Positions 44,008 through 51,707 of a DNA stretch of 64,000 nt are shown piece by piece. A model generated the notes under the pieces. The model had not been told where the DNA came from. It was given only the letters and a program-made list of their open reading frames with translations, and did no database searches. This DNA is from CAVSMC01 sp963728935. Lineage in GTDB: Bacteria > Pseudomonadota > Gammaproteobacteria > Burkholderiales > Casimicrobiaceae. The stretch covers positions 2,728,001 through 2,792,000 of the forward strand of contig CAVSMC010000001.1 of the NCBI GenBank assembly GCA_963728935.1, given 5' to 3'. Within the stretch, counting starts at the first letter, position 1, and the number at the start of each line of letters is the position of its first letter. Position numbers and translations under genes: made by a program.

Positions 44008-45423
44008 ATGAGCGCTCTCGAGCTTTCCCCCGACCGGCTCTTTCCCGCCGATGCGATGACGCGCGGACTTGCGCGGTCGCTCTACGCGACGGTGAAGGAC
44101 CTGCCCATCGTGAGCCCGCACGGCCATACCGACCCGCGATGGTTCGCCGACGATCAGCCGTTCGCCAACGCATCGGCGCTGTTCATTACGCCGGATCACT
44201 ACGTGTTCCGCATGCTCTACAGCCAGGGCCTGCGGCTCGAGGACCTCGGCATCGCGCGCATCGACGGCAAGGCGGTCGAGACCGACGCACGCAAGATCTG
44301 GCGCACGTTCGCCGAGCATTGGCCGCTTTTCCGCGGCACGCCGACCCGACTGTGGTTCGAGCACGCGCTGACCGACCTGTTCGGCATCCACCAACGGTTC
44401 GCGCCCGCATCGGCCGATCGCATCTTCGACGAGATCAACGCAAGCCTTGCGACGCCGGAGTTCCGTCCGCGCGCGCTGTTCGACCGCTTTCGCATCGAGA
44501 CGCTCGCGACGACGGAGTCGCCGCTCGACTCGCTCGCGCACCATGCGAAGATTCGCGCATCGGGATGGCGCGGCCACGTGATCACCGCGTACCGTCCGGA
44601 TGCCGTCGTCGATCCCGAGTTCGACGGCTTTCGGGACAACGTGCATCGCTTCGGCGAAATCGCCGGCGAGAACACGGCGACGTGGCACGGCTACCTCGCC
44701 GCGCATCGCAACCGTCGCGCCTTTTTCAAGACGATGGGCGCGACGTCGACGGATCACGGTCATCCGACTGCGCAGACGGCCGATCTCACGGCGACCGAGT
44801 GCCAGCGGCTGCTCGACCGTGCGCTCGCGGGCACGTCGAGCTCCGCGGAGGCCGAGCAGTTCCGCGCGCAAGTGCTGACCGAGATGGCGAGAATGAGCGT
44901 CGACGATGGCCTCGTGATGCAGATCCACCCCGGCAGCGTGCGCAACCACAATCCGGCGGTCGCGCGCGACTTCGGCCGCGACAAGGGCGCCGACATTCCC
45001 GCGCGTACCGACTACGTCCGTGCGCTGAAGCCGCTGCTCGATCGGCTCGGCAACGAGAGGGCGCTGTCGATCATCCTGTTCACGCTCGACGAGACGACCT
45101 ACGCGCGCGAGCTCGCGCCGCTCGCCGGCCATTATCCGGTGTTGAAGCTGGGCCCGCCGTGGTGGTTCCACGACAGCTTCGAAGGGATGCAGCGGTTCCT
45201 GTCGGCGGTGATCGAAACGGCGGGCTATGCCAATACCGCCGGATTCAACGACGACACGCGCGCGTTCCTTTCGATACCGGCACGTCACGACGTTTGGCGC
45301 CGCGTCGCCTGCCGTCATCTCGCGACGCTCACCGTCGAGCATCGCCTCGACGAAGCCGATGCATTCGAGCTCGCGACCGATCTCGCGTACGGGCTCGCGA
45401 AAAAAGCGTACCGGCTCTACTGA
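44008..45423 (+). CDS. uxaC: Glucuronate isomerase (uronate isomerase)
   Basis: A 471-residue amidohydrolase-fold enzyme converting D-glucuronate to D-fructuronate (or galacturonate to tagaturonate). The metal-binding HxH is in IVSPHGHTDPRWF. IETLATTESPLDSLAHHAKI, VMQIHPGSVRNHNP and KLGPPWWFHDSFEGM are typical. It is the last gene of the hexuronate operon. Its ATG is fixed by the family N-terminus and the CGGAGG of the preceding repeat. Its last seven bases overlap a small convergent gene. Confidence 0.95.
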   Translation: MSALELSPDRLFPADAMTRGLARSLYATVKDLPIVSPHGHTDPRWFADDQPFANASALFITPDHYVFRMLYSQGLRLEDLGIARIDGKAVETDARKIWRTFAEHWPLFRGTPTRLWFEHALTDLFGIHQRFAPASADRIFDEINASLATPEFRPRALFDRFRIETLATTESPLDSLAHHAKIRASGWRGHVITAYRPDAVVDPEFDGFRDNVHRFGEIAGENTATWHGYLAAHRNRRAFFKTMGATSTDHGHPTAQTADLTATECQRLLDRALAGTSSSAEAEQFRAQVLTEMARMSVDDGLVMQIHPGSVRNHNPAVARDFGRDKGADIPARTDYVRALKPLLDRLGNERALSIILFTLDETTYARELAPLAGHYPVLKLGPPWWFHDSFEGMQRFLSAVIETAGYANTAGFNDDTRAFLSIPARHDVWRRVACRHLATLTVEHRLDEADAFELATDLAYGLAKKAYRLY

Positions 45424-45674
45424 AGCTTCGTTCCGCTGTCCGGTTTGCCGAGCTCGAACTCCGGGTCGCTGCTCGGCTCGCGGCCGCCTGCCGCCAGCAA
45501 GTCCTTCAATTCGGCGATCGCGATGTCGACTTGTGTCGCCGTGCGAAGCAAACGCTCGCGCAACGCCTCGGTATCGAGCGTGCCGAGGTCGAGCGCAATG
45601 TCGATGCGCACGCTGACCAGCCGGTCGAGAAGCGCAAACACACGCTCGGACGTGACGCTGATGTCCTTCGCCAT
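45417..45674 (-). CDS. Small protein of unknown function
   Basis: An 85-residue protein from ATG 45674 (MAKDISVTSERVFALLDRL). The helical core is rich in Leu and acidic residues (LGTLDTEALRERLLRTATQVDIAIAELKDLL), followed by a short polar tail. The ribosome site is weak. It overlaps the end of uxaC in the opposite direction and is divergent from the Crp/Fnr gene. No family is recognised. Confidence 0.5.
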   Translation of the reverse strand: MAKDISVTSERVFALLDRLVSVRIDIALDLGTLDTEALRERLLRTATQVDIAIAELKDLLAAGGREPSSDPEFELGKPDSGTKLQ

Positions 45675-45841
45675 GGTAATTTTTTCTTGTGCCGCTTGGA
45701 CAGCGGCGTAGGTCCACGGGGCGGTCGCCAATAAGCGCCCACGTCGAGACCCGCCACTTTAAAGGGTTTTTCGACGTCGGAAAACAACCTACGTCACTTT
45801 CGGACGAGCACTGTCGATCGCCGGTGACGCAATCACCTAAC

Positions 45842-45859
45842 GTGTGCGCTGGGGCACAC
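45842..45859. promoter_or_regulatory. Crp/Fnr-like operator candidate
   Basis: GTGTGC and GCACAC flank six bases, giving TGTGC-N6-GCACA, the geometry of the CRP site TGTGA-N6-TCACA. It ends 14 bases before the ATG of a Crp/Fnr-family gene, so autoregulation is plausible. Confidence 0.5.
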
Positions 45860-45873
45860 AGAAGCGCACCACG

Positions 45874-46578
45874 ATGACCACGTCGTGCACGCCCGACGAT
45901 AACCATCTGCTCGCCGCGCTGGCCGCCGGCGATCTAGACCGGCTGCGACCGCATCTCGACGTCGTCGAGCTCGGCGTCGGCGAGTCGATCTACGAGCCCG
46001 GCACCGCGTTGCCGTACATCTACTTTCCGACCACCGCGATCATCTCGATCCTGCATCTGACGCACGAAGGCGAAAGCGTCGAGACGGCCGTTGTCGGCTG
46101 CGAAGGCGCGGTGAGCATCGCGACGTACCTCGGCGGCGGCACGACCGTCGGACGCGCCCTCGTGCGCATTCCGGGGATGGGCATTCGCATTCCGGCGCCG
46201 GTGATCCGGGACGATTTCGAACGCGGACGCGACGTGCGCCGCGTCTTGCTGCGCTACACGCAGGCGCTGCTCACGCAGATGGCGCAGACGGCGGTCTGCA
46301 ACCGCCATCACGAAGTCGCGCAGCAGCTTTGCCGTTGGATGCTTTCGATGCTCGATCGCGTCGGCTCGCGCGAGATCCCGATGACGCATCAGCAGATCGC
46401 CGACATGCTCGGCGTGCGGCGCGAGGGTGTCACCGAGGCGGCGCGAAAGCTCAAGGAAGCGGGCGTGATCGGTTACAGCCGCGGGCGTGTACGCGTGCTC
46501 GACCGTCCGGCGCTCGAAGATTGCGCATGCGAATGCTACGACGTCGTGCGCGAGGAGTACGACCGGCTGCTGAGTTAG
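45874..46578 (+). CDS. Crp/Fnr family transcriptional regulator
   Basis: The 234-residue protein has a cyclic-nucleotide-binding-like sensor (YIYFPTTAIISILHLTHEGESVETAVVGCEGAV) and a C-terminal winged helix with MTHQQIADMLGVRREGVTEAARKLKEAG. The FPTTAIIS and VGCEG pattern matches a proteobacterial group that lacks the cAMP phosphate-binding Arg and the Fnr Cys cluster, so the effector is unknown. A Cys-bearing tail (CACECYD) follows the helix-turn-helix. Its stop overlaps that of the LysR gene. Confidence 0.88.
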   Translation: MTTSCTPDDNHLLAALAAGDLDRLRPHLDVVELGVGESIYEPGTALPYIYFPTTAIISILHLTHEGESVETAVVGCEGAVSIATYLGGGTTVGRALVRIPGMGIRIPAPVIRDDFERGRDVRRVLLRYTQALLTQMAQTAVCNRHHEVAQQLCRWMLSMLDRVGSREIPMTHQQIADMLGVRREGVTEAARKLKEAGVIGYSRGRVRVLDRPALEDCACECYDVVREEYDRLLS

Positions 46579-47552
46579 CGGCGTCGCTTTGCGGGTACCG
46601 TCATCGCCCGTCGCGACGGCGTGCTCGAAGGCGACGGCGCCTGCGCACCGAACGCCCAATCGGCGCGCGACACCGTGTCGATCCACCAGGCGAGCGCATT
46701 GCCGGGCCGCGTTTCGCGCCACGCGACATGAACGCGCAACGGCGGCGGAGGCGATTCGACGCGTTTGGCGACGAGCCGGCCGTGCCCAATGTCCGCGGAT
46801 GCGATATGCACCGGAAGGAACCCACAGCCGAGACCGAGCACCTGCGCCGCGCGCTTGGTCTCGAGGTCCGGCACCGTCATCGTCGGCTGGCCCGCGACGA
46901 TACCGACACTGCGCGGCGGCAGCCGGCGCGAGCTGTCGGCCGCGACGACGGCGCGATGCATCGCGATCGTCGCTTCGGACAGCGGTTCCGGGGCACTGGC
47001 GAGCGGGTGCGTCGGCGCAACCGCGAACACCGAAGACGACTCGGCGAGCATGCGCGATCGATAGCCGCCGCCCGGCGGTGGATCGCCCGCAGCGCCGAGG
47101 ACGAGATCGGCCCGGCCTTCGGCGAGCGCATCCCACGCACCGCCGAACACCTCGGATGAAAGGCGCAACCGCGTGTGCGCGGCGACGCGCGATTCGCAGT
47201 ATGTGTAGAACGTCGCGACGATCGGCCATACGCGCGTCCACGGAACGATCGCATCGACCGCGACGCCGAGGTCGAGCTCCCAGCCCGTTGCGATGCGGCG
47301 AACGCGCTGCACGATCGCACCCGCGGCGTCGAGCAGCCGACGACCGGAATCGAGCAGCTCGCGGCCCGCGGGCGTGAGCTTCGCGCGGTGTGTGCGCCGA
47401 TCGAACAACAGCACATCGAGATCCTGCTCCAGCTTCTGCACCTGGTACGTGACGGCCGACGGCACGCGATGGAGCTCTTCCGCGGCGGCGGCGAAGCTGC
47501 CGCGGCGGTCGATCGCATCGAGGATCCGCAGCGCGTCGAGCGAAAGCGCCAT
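46575..47552 (-). CDS. LysR family transcriptional regulator
   Basis: A 325-residue regulator. The N-terminal helix-turn-helix is LRILDAIDRRGSFAAAAEELHRVPSAVTYQVQKLEQDL, followed by a LysR effector domain starting LDLGVAVDAIV. ATG 47552 is preferred over TTG 47558. It is divergent from pirin and DoxX genes with a TTCAAA-TTTGAA palindrome touching its start, an arrangement known for LysR regulators of pirin/DoxX operons. Confidence 0.9.
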   Translation of the reverse strand: MALSLDALRILDAIDRRGSFAAAAEELHRVPSAVTYQVQKLEQDLDVLLFDRRTHRAKLTPAGRELLDSGRRLLDAAGAIVQRVRRIATGWELDLGVAVDAIVPWTRVWPIVATFYTYCESRVAAHTRLRLSSEVFGGAWDALAEGRADLVLGAAGDPPPGGGYRSRMLAESSSVFAVAPTHPLASAPEPLSEATIAMHRAVVAADSSRRLPPRSVGIVAGQPTMTVPDLETKRAAQVLGLGCGFLPVHIASADIGHGRLVAKRVESPPPPLRVHVAWRETRPGNALAWWIDTVSRADWAFGAQAPSPSSTPSRRAMTVPAKRRR

Positions 47553-47553
47553 C

Positions 47554-47568
47554 TTCAAAATGTTTGAA
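47554..47568. promoter_or_regulatory. LysR-type operator palindrome
   Basis: TTCAAA-ATG-TTTGAA is a perfect inverted repeat containing a T-N11-A core. It lies just upstream of the LysR start, in the 95-bp divergent gap with the pirin gene. Confidence 0.6.
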
Positions 47569-47647
47569 TGACTGACGCGGAATTATTCGCTATCAATGCC
47601 GCGGTGACAAGCCTACCCTAGCGCAGTTGGACGGAAAGGAGCTTTGA

Positions 47648-48346
47648 ATGATTACGCTAAGACCGGCCGCTGAACGCGGCCACGCTGCTCATGGCTGGCT
47701 CGAGTCGTCGCACAGCTTTTCGTTCGCCGATTATTACGAACCGGCGCACATGGGCTACGGCCCGCTGCGCGTCATCAACGAGGATCGCGTCCAGCCGGGA
47801 ATGGGCTTCGGCACGCATGGGCACCGCGACATGGAAATCCTGTCTTATGTGCTCGAGGGCCAACTCGAGCACAATGACAACATGGGCAACGGCTCGATCA
47901 TCGTGCCGGGCGACGTGCAAAGGATGAGCGCGGGCCGTGGGGTGCTCCATAGCGAATACAACCCGTCGCGCGAGAACGGCGTGCATTTCCTGCAGATCTG
48001 GATCGAGCCGAAAGTGCGCGGCATCGCACCCGGCTATGAGCAGGCGCACGTCGACGACGCGGCGAAGCGCGGTCGGCTCGCGCTGATCGCGGGCCCGGCG
48101 GGGTCGGCCGCGGCCGTGACGATCAACCAGGATGCGCGTGTGTACGCGACGCTCGTCGATGGCGATGAGCGCGTCGTCCACACGGTGGCGCCGGGGCGGC
48201 GCGCGTACGTGCACGTGGCGCGCGGTAACGTCGATGTCAACGGTGTTGCGCTTGCGGCGGGCGACGCTGCAAAAATCGAAAACGAGGCGACGATCGAGCT
48301 TGCGCACGGCCATCGCGCCGAAGTGTTGGTGTTCGATCTCAACTGA
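47648..48346 (+). CDS. Pirin family protein (YhaK/YhhW type)
   Basis: A 232-residue bicupin. The N-terminal cupin has SHSFSFADYYEPAHMGYGPLRVINED and metal ligands in FGTHGHRDMEILSYVLEG plus LEHNDNMGNGS, then GRGVLHSEYNP. Some pirins are quercetin dioxygenases; others bind iron and act in regulation. AAGGAG lies before the ATG. It forms an operon with the DoxX gene 16 bases downstream and probably answers to the divergent LysR regulator. Confidence 0.92.
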   Translation: MITLRPAAERGHAAHGWLESSHSFSFADYYEPAHMGYGPLRVINEDRVQPGMGFGTHGHRDMEILSYVLEGQLEHNDNMGNGSIIVPGDVQRMSAGRGVLHSEYNPSRENGVHFLQIWIEPKVRGIAPGYEQAHVDDAAKRGRLALIAGPAGSAAAVTINQDARVYATLVDGDERVVHTVAPGRRAYVHVARGNVDVNGVALAAGDAAKIENEATIELAHGHRAEVLVFDLN

Positions 48347-48362
48347 CGATTGGAGGTTGCCA

Positions 48363-48797
48363 ATGGAATCGACGAAGGACGGCGCTGCGCTGCTCGGACG
48401 AATACTGCTTGCCGCGATGTTCGTCGTCGCGGGGTTCAACAAGATAATCGGCTTCGGCGGGACGGTCGGCTACATCGCGAGCAAGGGGCTGCCGATGCCC
48501 GAAGTGCTGGCGATCATTGCAATCCTGATCGAGCTCGGCGGGGGGCTGGCGATCGTATTCGGCTGGAAGACGCGCTGGGCGGCGCTCGCATTTGTCGTCT
48601 TTCTCATCGTGATCACGCCGATCTTCCACAACTTCTGGGCTGTTGCGCCCGAGCAGAAGATGGGACAGCTCGTCAACTTCCAGAAGAACCTCACGATTCT
48701 GGGCGCGATGATTCTGCTCTACGCGTTCGGGCCGGGTCGCTACAGCATCGACGAGAGCAGGGCGCATCGCGGCGATCGATTGAGTCACGCTATGTAA
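48363..48797 (+). CDS. DoxX family membrane protein
   Basis: 144 residues with four membrane helices: GRILLAAMFVVAGFNKI, MPEVLAIIAILIELGGGLAIVFG, AALAFVVFLIVITPIFHNFW and LGAMILLYAFGPGRYSID. The first helix motif and GxxELxGG are DoxX hallmarks. The role in bacteria is poorly defined, often linked with thiol or redox stress. It is co-transcribed with the pirin gene. Confidence 0.9.
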   Translation: MESTKDGAALLGRILLAAMFVVAGFNKIIGFGGTVGYIASKGLPMPEVLAIIAILIELGGGLAIVFGWKTRWAALAFVVFLIVITPIFHNFWAVAPEQKMGQLVNFQKNLTILGAMILLYAFGPGRYSIDESRAHRGDRLSHAM

Positions 48798-48872
48798 TCG
48801 ATTCGATCGTTCAATTGGACTTATCGCCGGCGCACTCGTAAATTGGCGGCGCGACCACGAAGGAGAACGAGA

Positions 48873-49379
48873 ATGTCCTCCAGTTCCGAAGCGCGCCGGT
48901 CCGCCGGCGCGCCTCCGATCGACACCGGCATCGCCGAATCGCAGCGCGCGCGTATCGCCGATGGGTTAGCGCATCTGCTCGCCGACACGTACACCGTCTA
49001 TCTGAAGACGCACAATTTCCACTGGAACGTCACCGGGCCGATGTTCAGCACGCTCCATTTGATGTTCCAGACGCAGTACAACGAGTTGTGGCTCGCGACC
49101 GACCTCATTGCCGAACGGATCCGCTCGCTCGGCTTCCCCGCGCCGGGGACCTACGCAGAATTCTCGAAGCTCGCGTCGATCGCCGAAACGCCGGGACAAC
49201 CGAAGGCAGAAGACATGATCCGGCTGCTGGTGGAAGGCAACGAGGCGGTTGTGCGGACGGCACGCCGCCTGTTTCCGCTGGTCGATGACGCGCACGACGA
49301 GCCCAGCGCCGACCTGTTGACGCAGCGGATGCAAATCCACGAGAAGAACGCGTGGATGTTGCGGAGCTTGCTGGAATAG
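48873..49379 (+). CDS. dps: Dps-family ferritin-like DNA-binding protein
   Basis: A 168-residue protein with AAGGAG 8 bases before the ATG. The inter-subunit ferroxidase residues are His50 in THNFHWNVTG, His62, Asp77 and Glu81, spaced exactly as in E. coli Dps (51, 63, 78, 82). It should form dodecamers that oxidise iron with peroxide and protect DNA. A basic, Ser-rich N-terminus may contact DNA. Placed after pirin/DoxX it fits an oxidative-stress neighbourhood. Confidence 0.93.
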   Translation: MSSSSEARRSAGAPPIDTGIAESQRARIADGLAHLLADTYTVYLKTHNFHWNVTGPMFSTLHLMFQTQYNELWLATDLIAERIRSLGFPAPGTYAEFSKLASIAETPGQPKAEDMIRLLVEGNEAVVRTARRLFPLVDDAHDEPSADLLTQRMQIHEKNAWMLRSLLE

Positions 49380-49456
49380 CGGCGCGAGCGGCGAGCGGGG
49401 ACCCGCGAAGCGGGCTGCGAGCAATCGCGAGTCGACGCTCGAGGCCGCCAGCCCTG

Positions 49457-49909
49457 CTATTCCCTCGCCCGCGAATCGAGCCAGATCGTTACCGGGCCAT
49501 CATTGACGAGCGCGACCTGCATCATCGCGCCGAAGACGCCGGTGGCTACCGGTTTGCCGAGCTCGGCGGCGAGCGCGGCTACGAACGCGTCGAACCTGGG
49601 TTGGGCGATGTCCGGCGGCGCCGCGCCGGACCACGACGGCCGATTGCCTTTGCGTGTCGACGCGAACAGCGTGAACTGACTGACGGCGAGCACGTCTGCG
49701 CCGATCTCGCGTACCGAGCGGTTCATCACGCCGGCGTCGTCATCGAAGATGCGCATCGCGACGATCTTGCGAGCGAGCCAGCCGCGCTCGTCGTCGGTGT
49801 CGTCGGCTGCGACGGCCGCGAGAACGAGAAGGCCGGGGCCGATCGCGCCGCTCACGCGACCGTCGACCGCCACCGACGCCTCGCGCACACGCTGGACGAG
49901 CGCCCTCAC
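49457..49909 (-). CDS. dtd: D-aminoacyl-tRNA deacylase
   Basis: A 150-residue enzyme that frees D-amino acids from mischarged tRNA. The SQFTLFAS and NDGPVTIWLDS motifs form the active site, including the Gly-Pro pair that excludes L-amino acids. GTG 49909 is the start by comparison with family N-termini (RALVQRVREASVAVDG) and overlaps the stop of the gene upstream by three bases. Confidence 0.95.
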   Translation of the reverse strand: MRALVQRVREASVAVDGRVSGAIGPGLLVLAAVAADDTDDERGWLARKIVAMRIFDDDAGVMNRSVREIGADVLAVSQFTLFASTRKGNRPSWSGAAPPDIAQPRFDAFVAALAAELGKPVATGVFGAMMQVALVNDGPVTIWLDSRARE

Positions 49910-50433
49910 TTCTTGACGACCTTGCGATTGACGTCGGCGACGGCACCGTTGACGAGCGTCACCGTCGTGATCGTATCGGGATCGCCGTCCGCCGGCAGCC
50001 ACGTCCAGCGAAGACTGTGCTTCTGCTTGCTGCCCGACGTGACGTCGGGAGCGCCCAGGTGCGCGATCAATTCCGCCTCGCTCATGCCGACGCGCGCGTG
50101 CTTGCGCTCGGACGGATCGCCGCGGAGCTTCGCGCGCTTTTCCGTCCTGGCTCTCTTCGACTCGCTCGCCGCTCGTGCGGGCGGCGGCGCGGCTTCACGT
50201 GGCGCGGCGGCCCCCGGTCGGCCGGGAACAATCGACAGATTCGGCGGGTCGGTATCGAAGTTGCGAAGCTCCTTGCCCGGCGGGCAACGGTCGTTCTGAT
50301 AGATCGGCGCCGCGCCGCTGCCCGCGCATTTGTACACGGCGAAAGCGCTCGACGGCAGCAGCGCAAAAGCGCAGGCGGCGAGCGCCAGCAGGCGCGCACT
50401 CCCATGCAAGGCGTCGGGCACGGCAGCGGCCAT
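49906..50433 (-). CDS. Exported DUF4124-like protein with SmpA-like C-terminus
   Basis: 175 residues from ATG 50433, which begins a signal peptide (LLALAACAFALLPSSAFA). A DUF4124-type segment follows (VYKCAGSGAAPIYQNDRCPPGKELRNF), then a Pro/Ala/Lys-rich linker. The C-terminal MSEAELIAHLGAPDVTSG with TWLPADGDPDTITTVTLVNGAV resembles SmpA/OmlA-type repeats. The function is unknown, probably envelope-related. It is divergent from the aminotransferase gene and overlaps dtd. Confidence 0.7.
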   Translation of the reverse strand: MAAAVPDALHGSARLLALAACAFALLPSSAFAVYKCAGSGAAPIYQNDRCPPGKELRNFDTDPPNLSIVPGRPGAAAPREAAPPPARAASESKRARTEKRAKLRGDPSERKHARVGMSEAELIAHLGAPDVTSGSKQKHSLRWTWLPADGDPDTITTVTLVNGAVADVNRKVVKK

Positions 50434-50528
50434 CGGACGATGGAGTCCCTTGTTCAATTTCGCGGATGCGGTCTTGCCGCAAGCATTACCATAACGCCTT
50501 TCCCGCTCAGCCGTCGCTACGCCGTTCG

Positions 50529-51707
50529 ATGGATCACCGACTCCCTTCCGCCGCCCGCCTTCGCGATATCGCGCCGTTCCACGTGATGGAGGTGCAGACC
50601 GCGGCACGCGCGCTCGAGGCCGCCGGTCGCAGCGTCGTCCACATGGAAATCGGCGAGCCCGATTTTCCGACGCCTCCGCAGGTCATCGCAGCCGCGCAGC
50701 GCGCCGTGGCGCACGGGGGCATCTACTATACGTCGGCGCTCGGCCTGCCCGAATTGCGGGAGGCGATCGCCGGCCATTACGCCGAGCACTATGGTGTCGA
50801 CATTCCCGCGGCGCGGATCATCGTGACCGCCGGCTCGTCGGCCGCGCTGCTGCTCGTGCTCGCGCTCGTGCTCGACCGCGACGACGAAGTGCTGCTCGCC
50901 GATCCGGGTTATCCGTGCAACCGGCATTTCGTCCGCGTTCTCGAAGGGCGCGCGGTCGGCGTTCCGGTCGACGCGCCGTCGAACTACCAGCTTTCCGCCG
51001 ACGCGATCGAACGGCAATGGACACCGCTCACGACGACGGCGCTCGTCGCGTCACCGTCGAACCCGACCGGAACGACCGTCTCTCACGACGAGATGACCCG
51101 CATCGCGCGCGTGGTCGATCGTCTCGGCGGGCGGCTGATCGTCGACGAGATCTACCTCGGCTTGACCTACGACGGCAAGCCGCGCTCGGCGCTCGAGCTC
51201 GCGGCGGACGCCGACGAGCTGTTCGTCGTGTCGAGCTTCTCGAAGTATTTCAACATGACCGGATGGCGGCTCGGCTGGATCGTCGCGCCCGAGCGGCACG
51301 TGCGCGATCTCGAGAAGCTTGCGCAGAACCTCTACATTTCGCCGCCGACGCTGTCGCAGCGCGCGGCGCTCGCCTGCTTCGAGCCGGCTACGCTCGAGCT
51401 GTTGGAACAGCGGCGGCGCGAATTCCAGTCGCGACGCGACCGTCTCGTGCCTGGCCTGCGCGAGCTCGGTTTCGGCGTTCCCGTCACGCCGTCGGGCGGC
51501 TTCTTCGTCTATGCGGATTGCTCGTCGTTTGCCACCGACAGCGAGGCGTTCTGCCGCGACGTCCTCGAGCACGCCGGCGTGGCGATCACACCCGGTATCG
51601 ATTTCGGCAGCAACCGGCCGGAGGCGCATGTGCGGTTCTCGTATACGATCGGCCTCGCGAAGATCGACGACGGTCTCGCAAGGCTTGCCCGTTTCCTGCG
51701 GCGATGA
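50529..51707 (+). CDS. PLP-dependent aminotransferase, class I/II
   Basis: A 392-residue fold-type I aminotransferase. MEIGEPDFPTPP, YYTSALGLPELREAIAGHY, SPSNPTGT, DEIYLGLTY and the PLP-binding Lys239 in SSFSKYFNMTGWRLGW are all present; the C-terminal substrate Arg is in HVRFSYT. It is close to the aspartate/alanine group, but the exact amino acid is not predictable. The stop overlaps the next ATG. Confidence 0.92.
   Translation: MDHRLPSAARLRDIAPFHVMEVQTAARALEAAGRSVVHMEIGEPDFPTPPQVIAAAQRAVAHGGIYYTSALGLPELREAIAGHYAEHYGVDIPAARIIVTAGSSAALLLVLALVLDRDDEVLLADPGYPCNRHFVRVLEGRAVGVPVDAPSNYQLSADAIERQWTPLTTTALVASPSNPTGTTVSHDEMTRIARVVDRLGGRLIVDEIYLGLTYDGKPRSALELAADADELFVVSSFSKYFNMTGWRLGWIVAPERHVRDLEKLAQNLYISPPTLSQRAALACFEPATLELLEQRRREFQSRRDRLVPGLRELGFGVPVTPSGGFFVYADCSSFATDSEAFCRDVLEHAGVAITPGIDFGSNRPEAHVRFSYTIGLAKIDDGLARLARFLRR

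Noticed and set aside
43528..45906. 792-codon minus-strand frame
   Set aside because: Shadow of uxuB and uxaC; its internally repeated peptide reflects the 107-bp tandem units.
49380..49456. Terminator between dps and dtd
   Set aside because: CCCGC-GAA-GCGGG can pair but has no T-run on either side.
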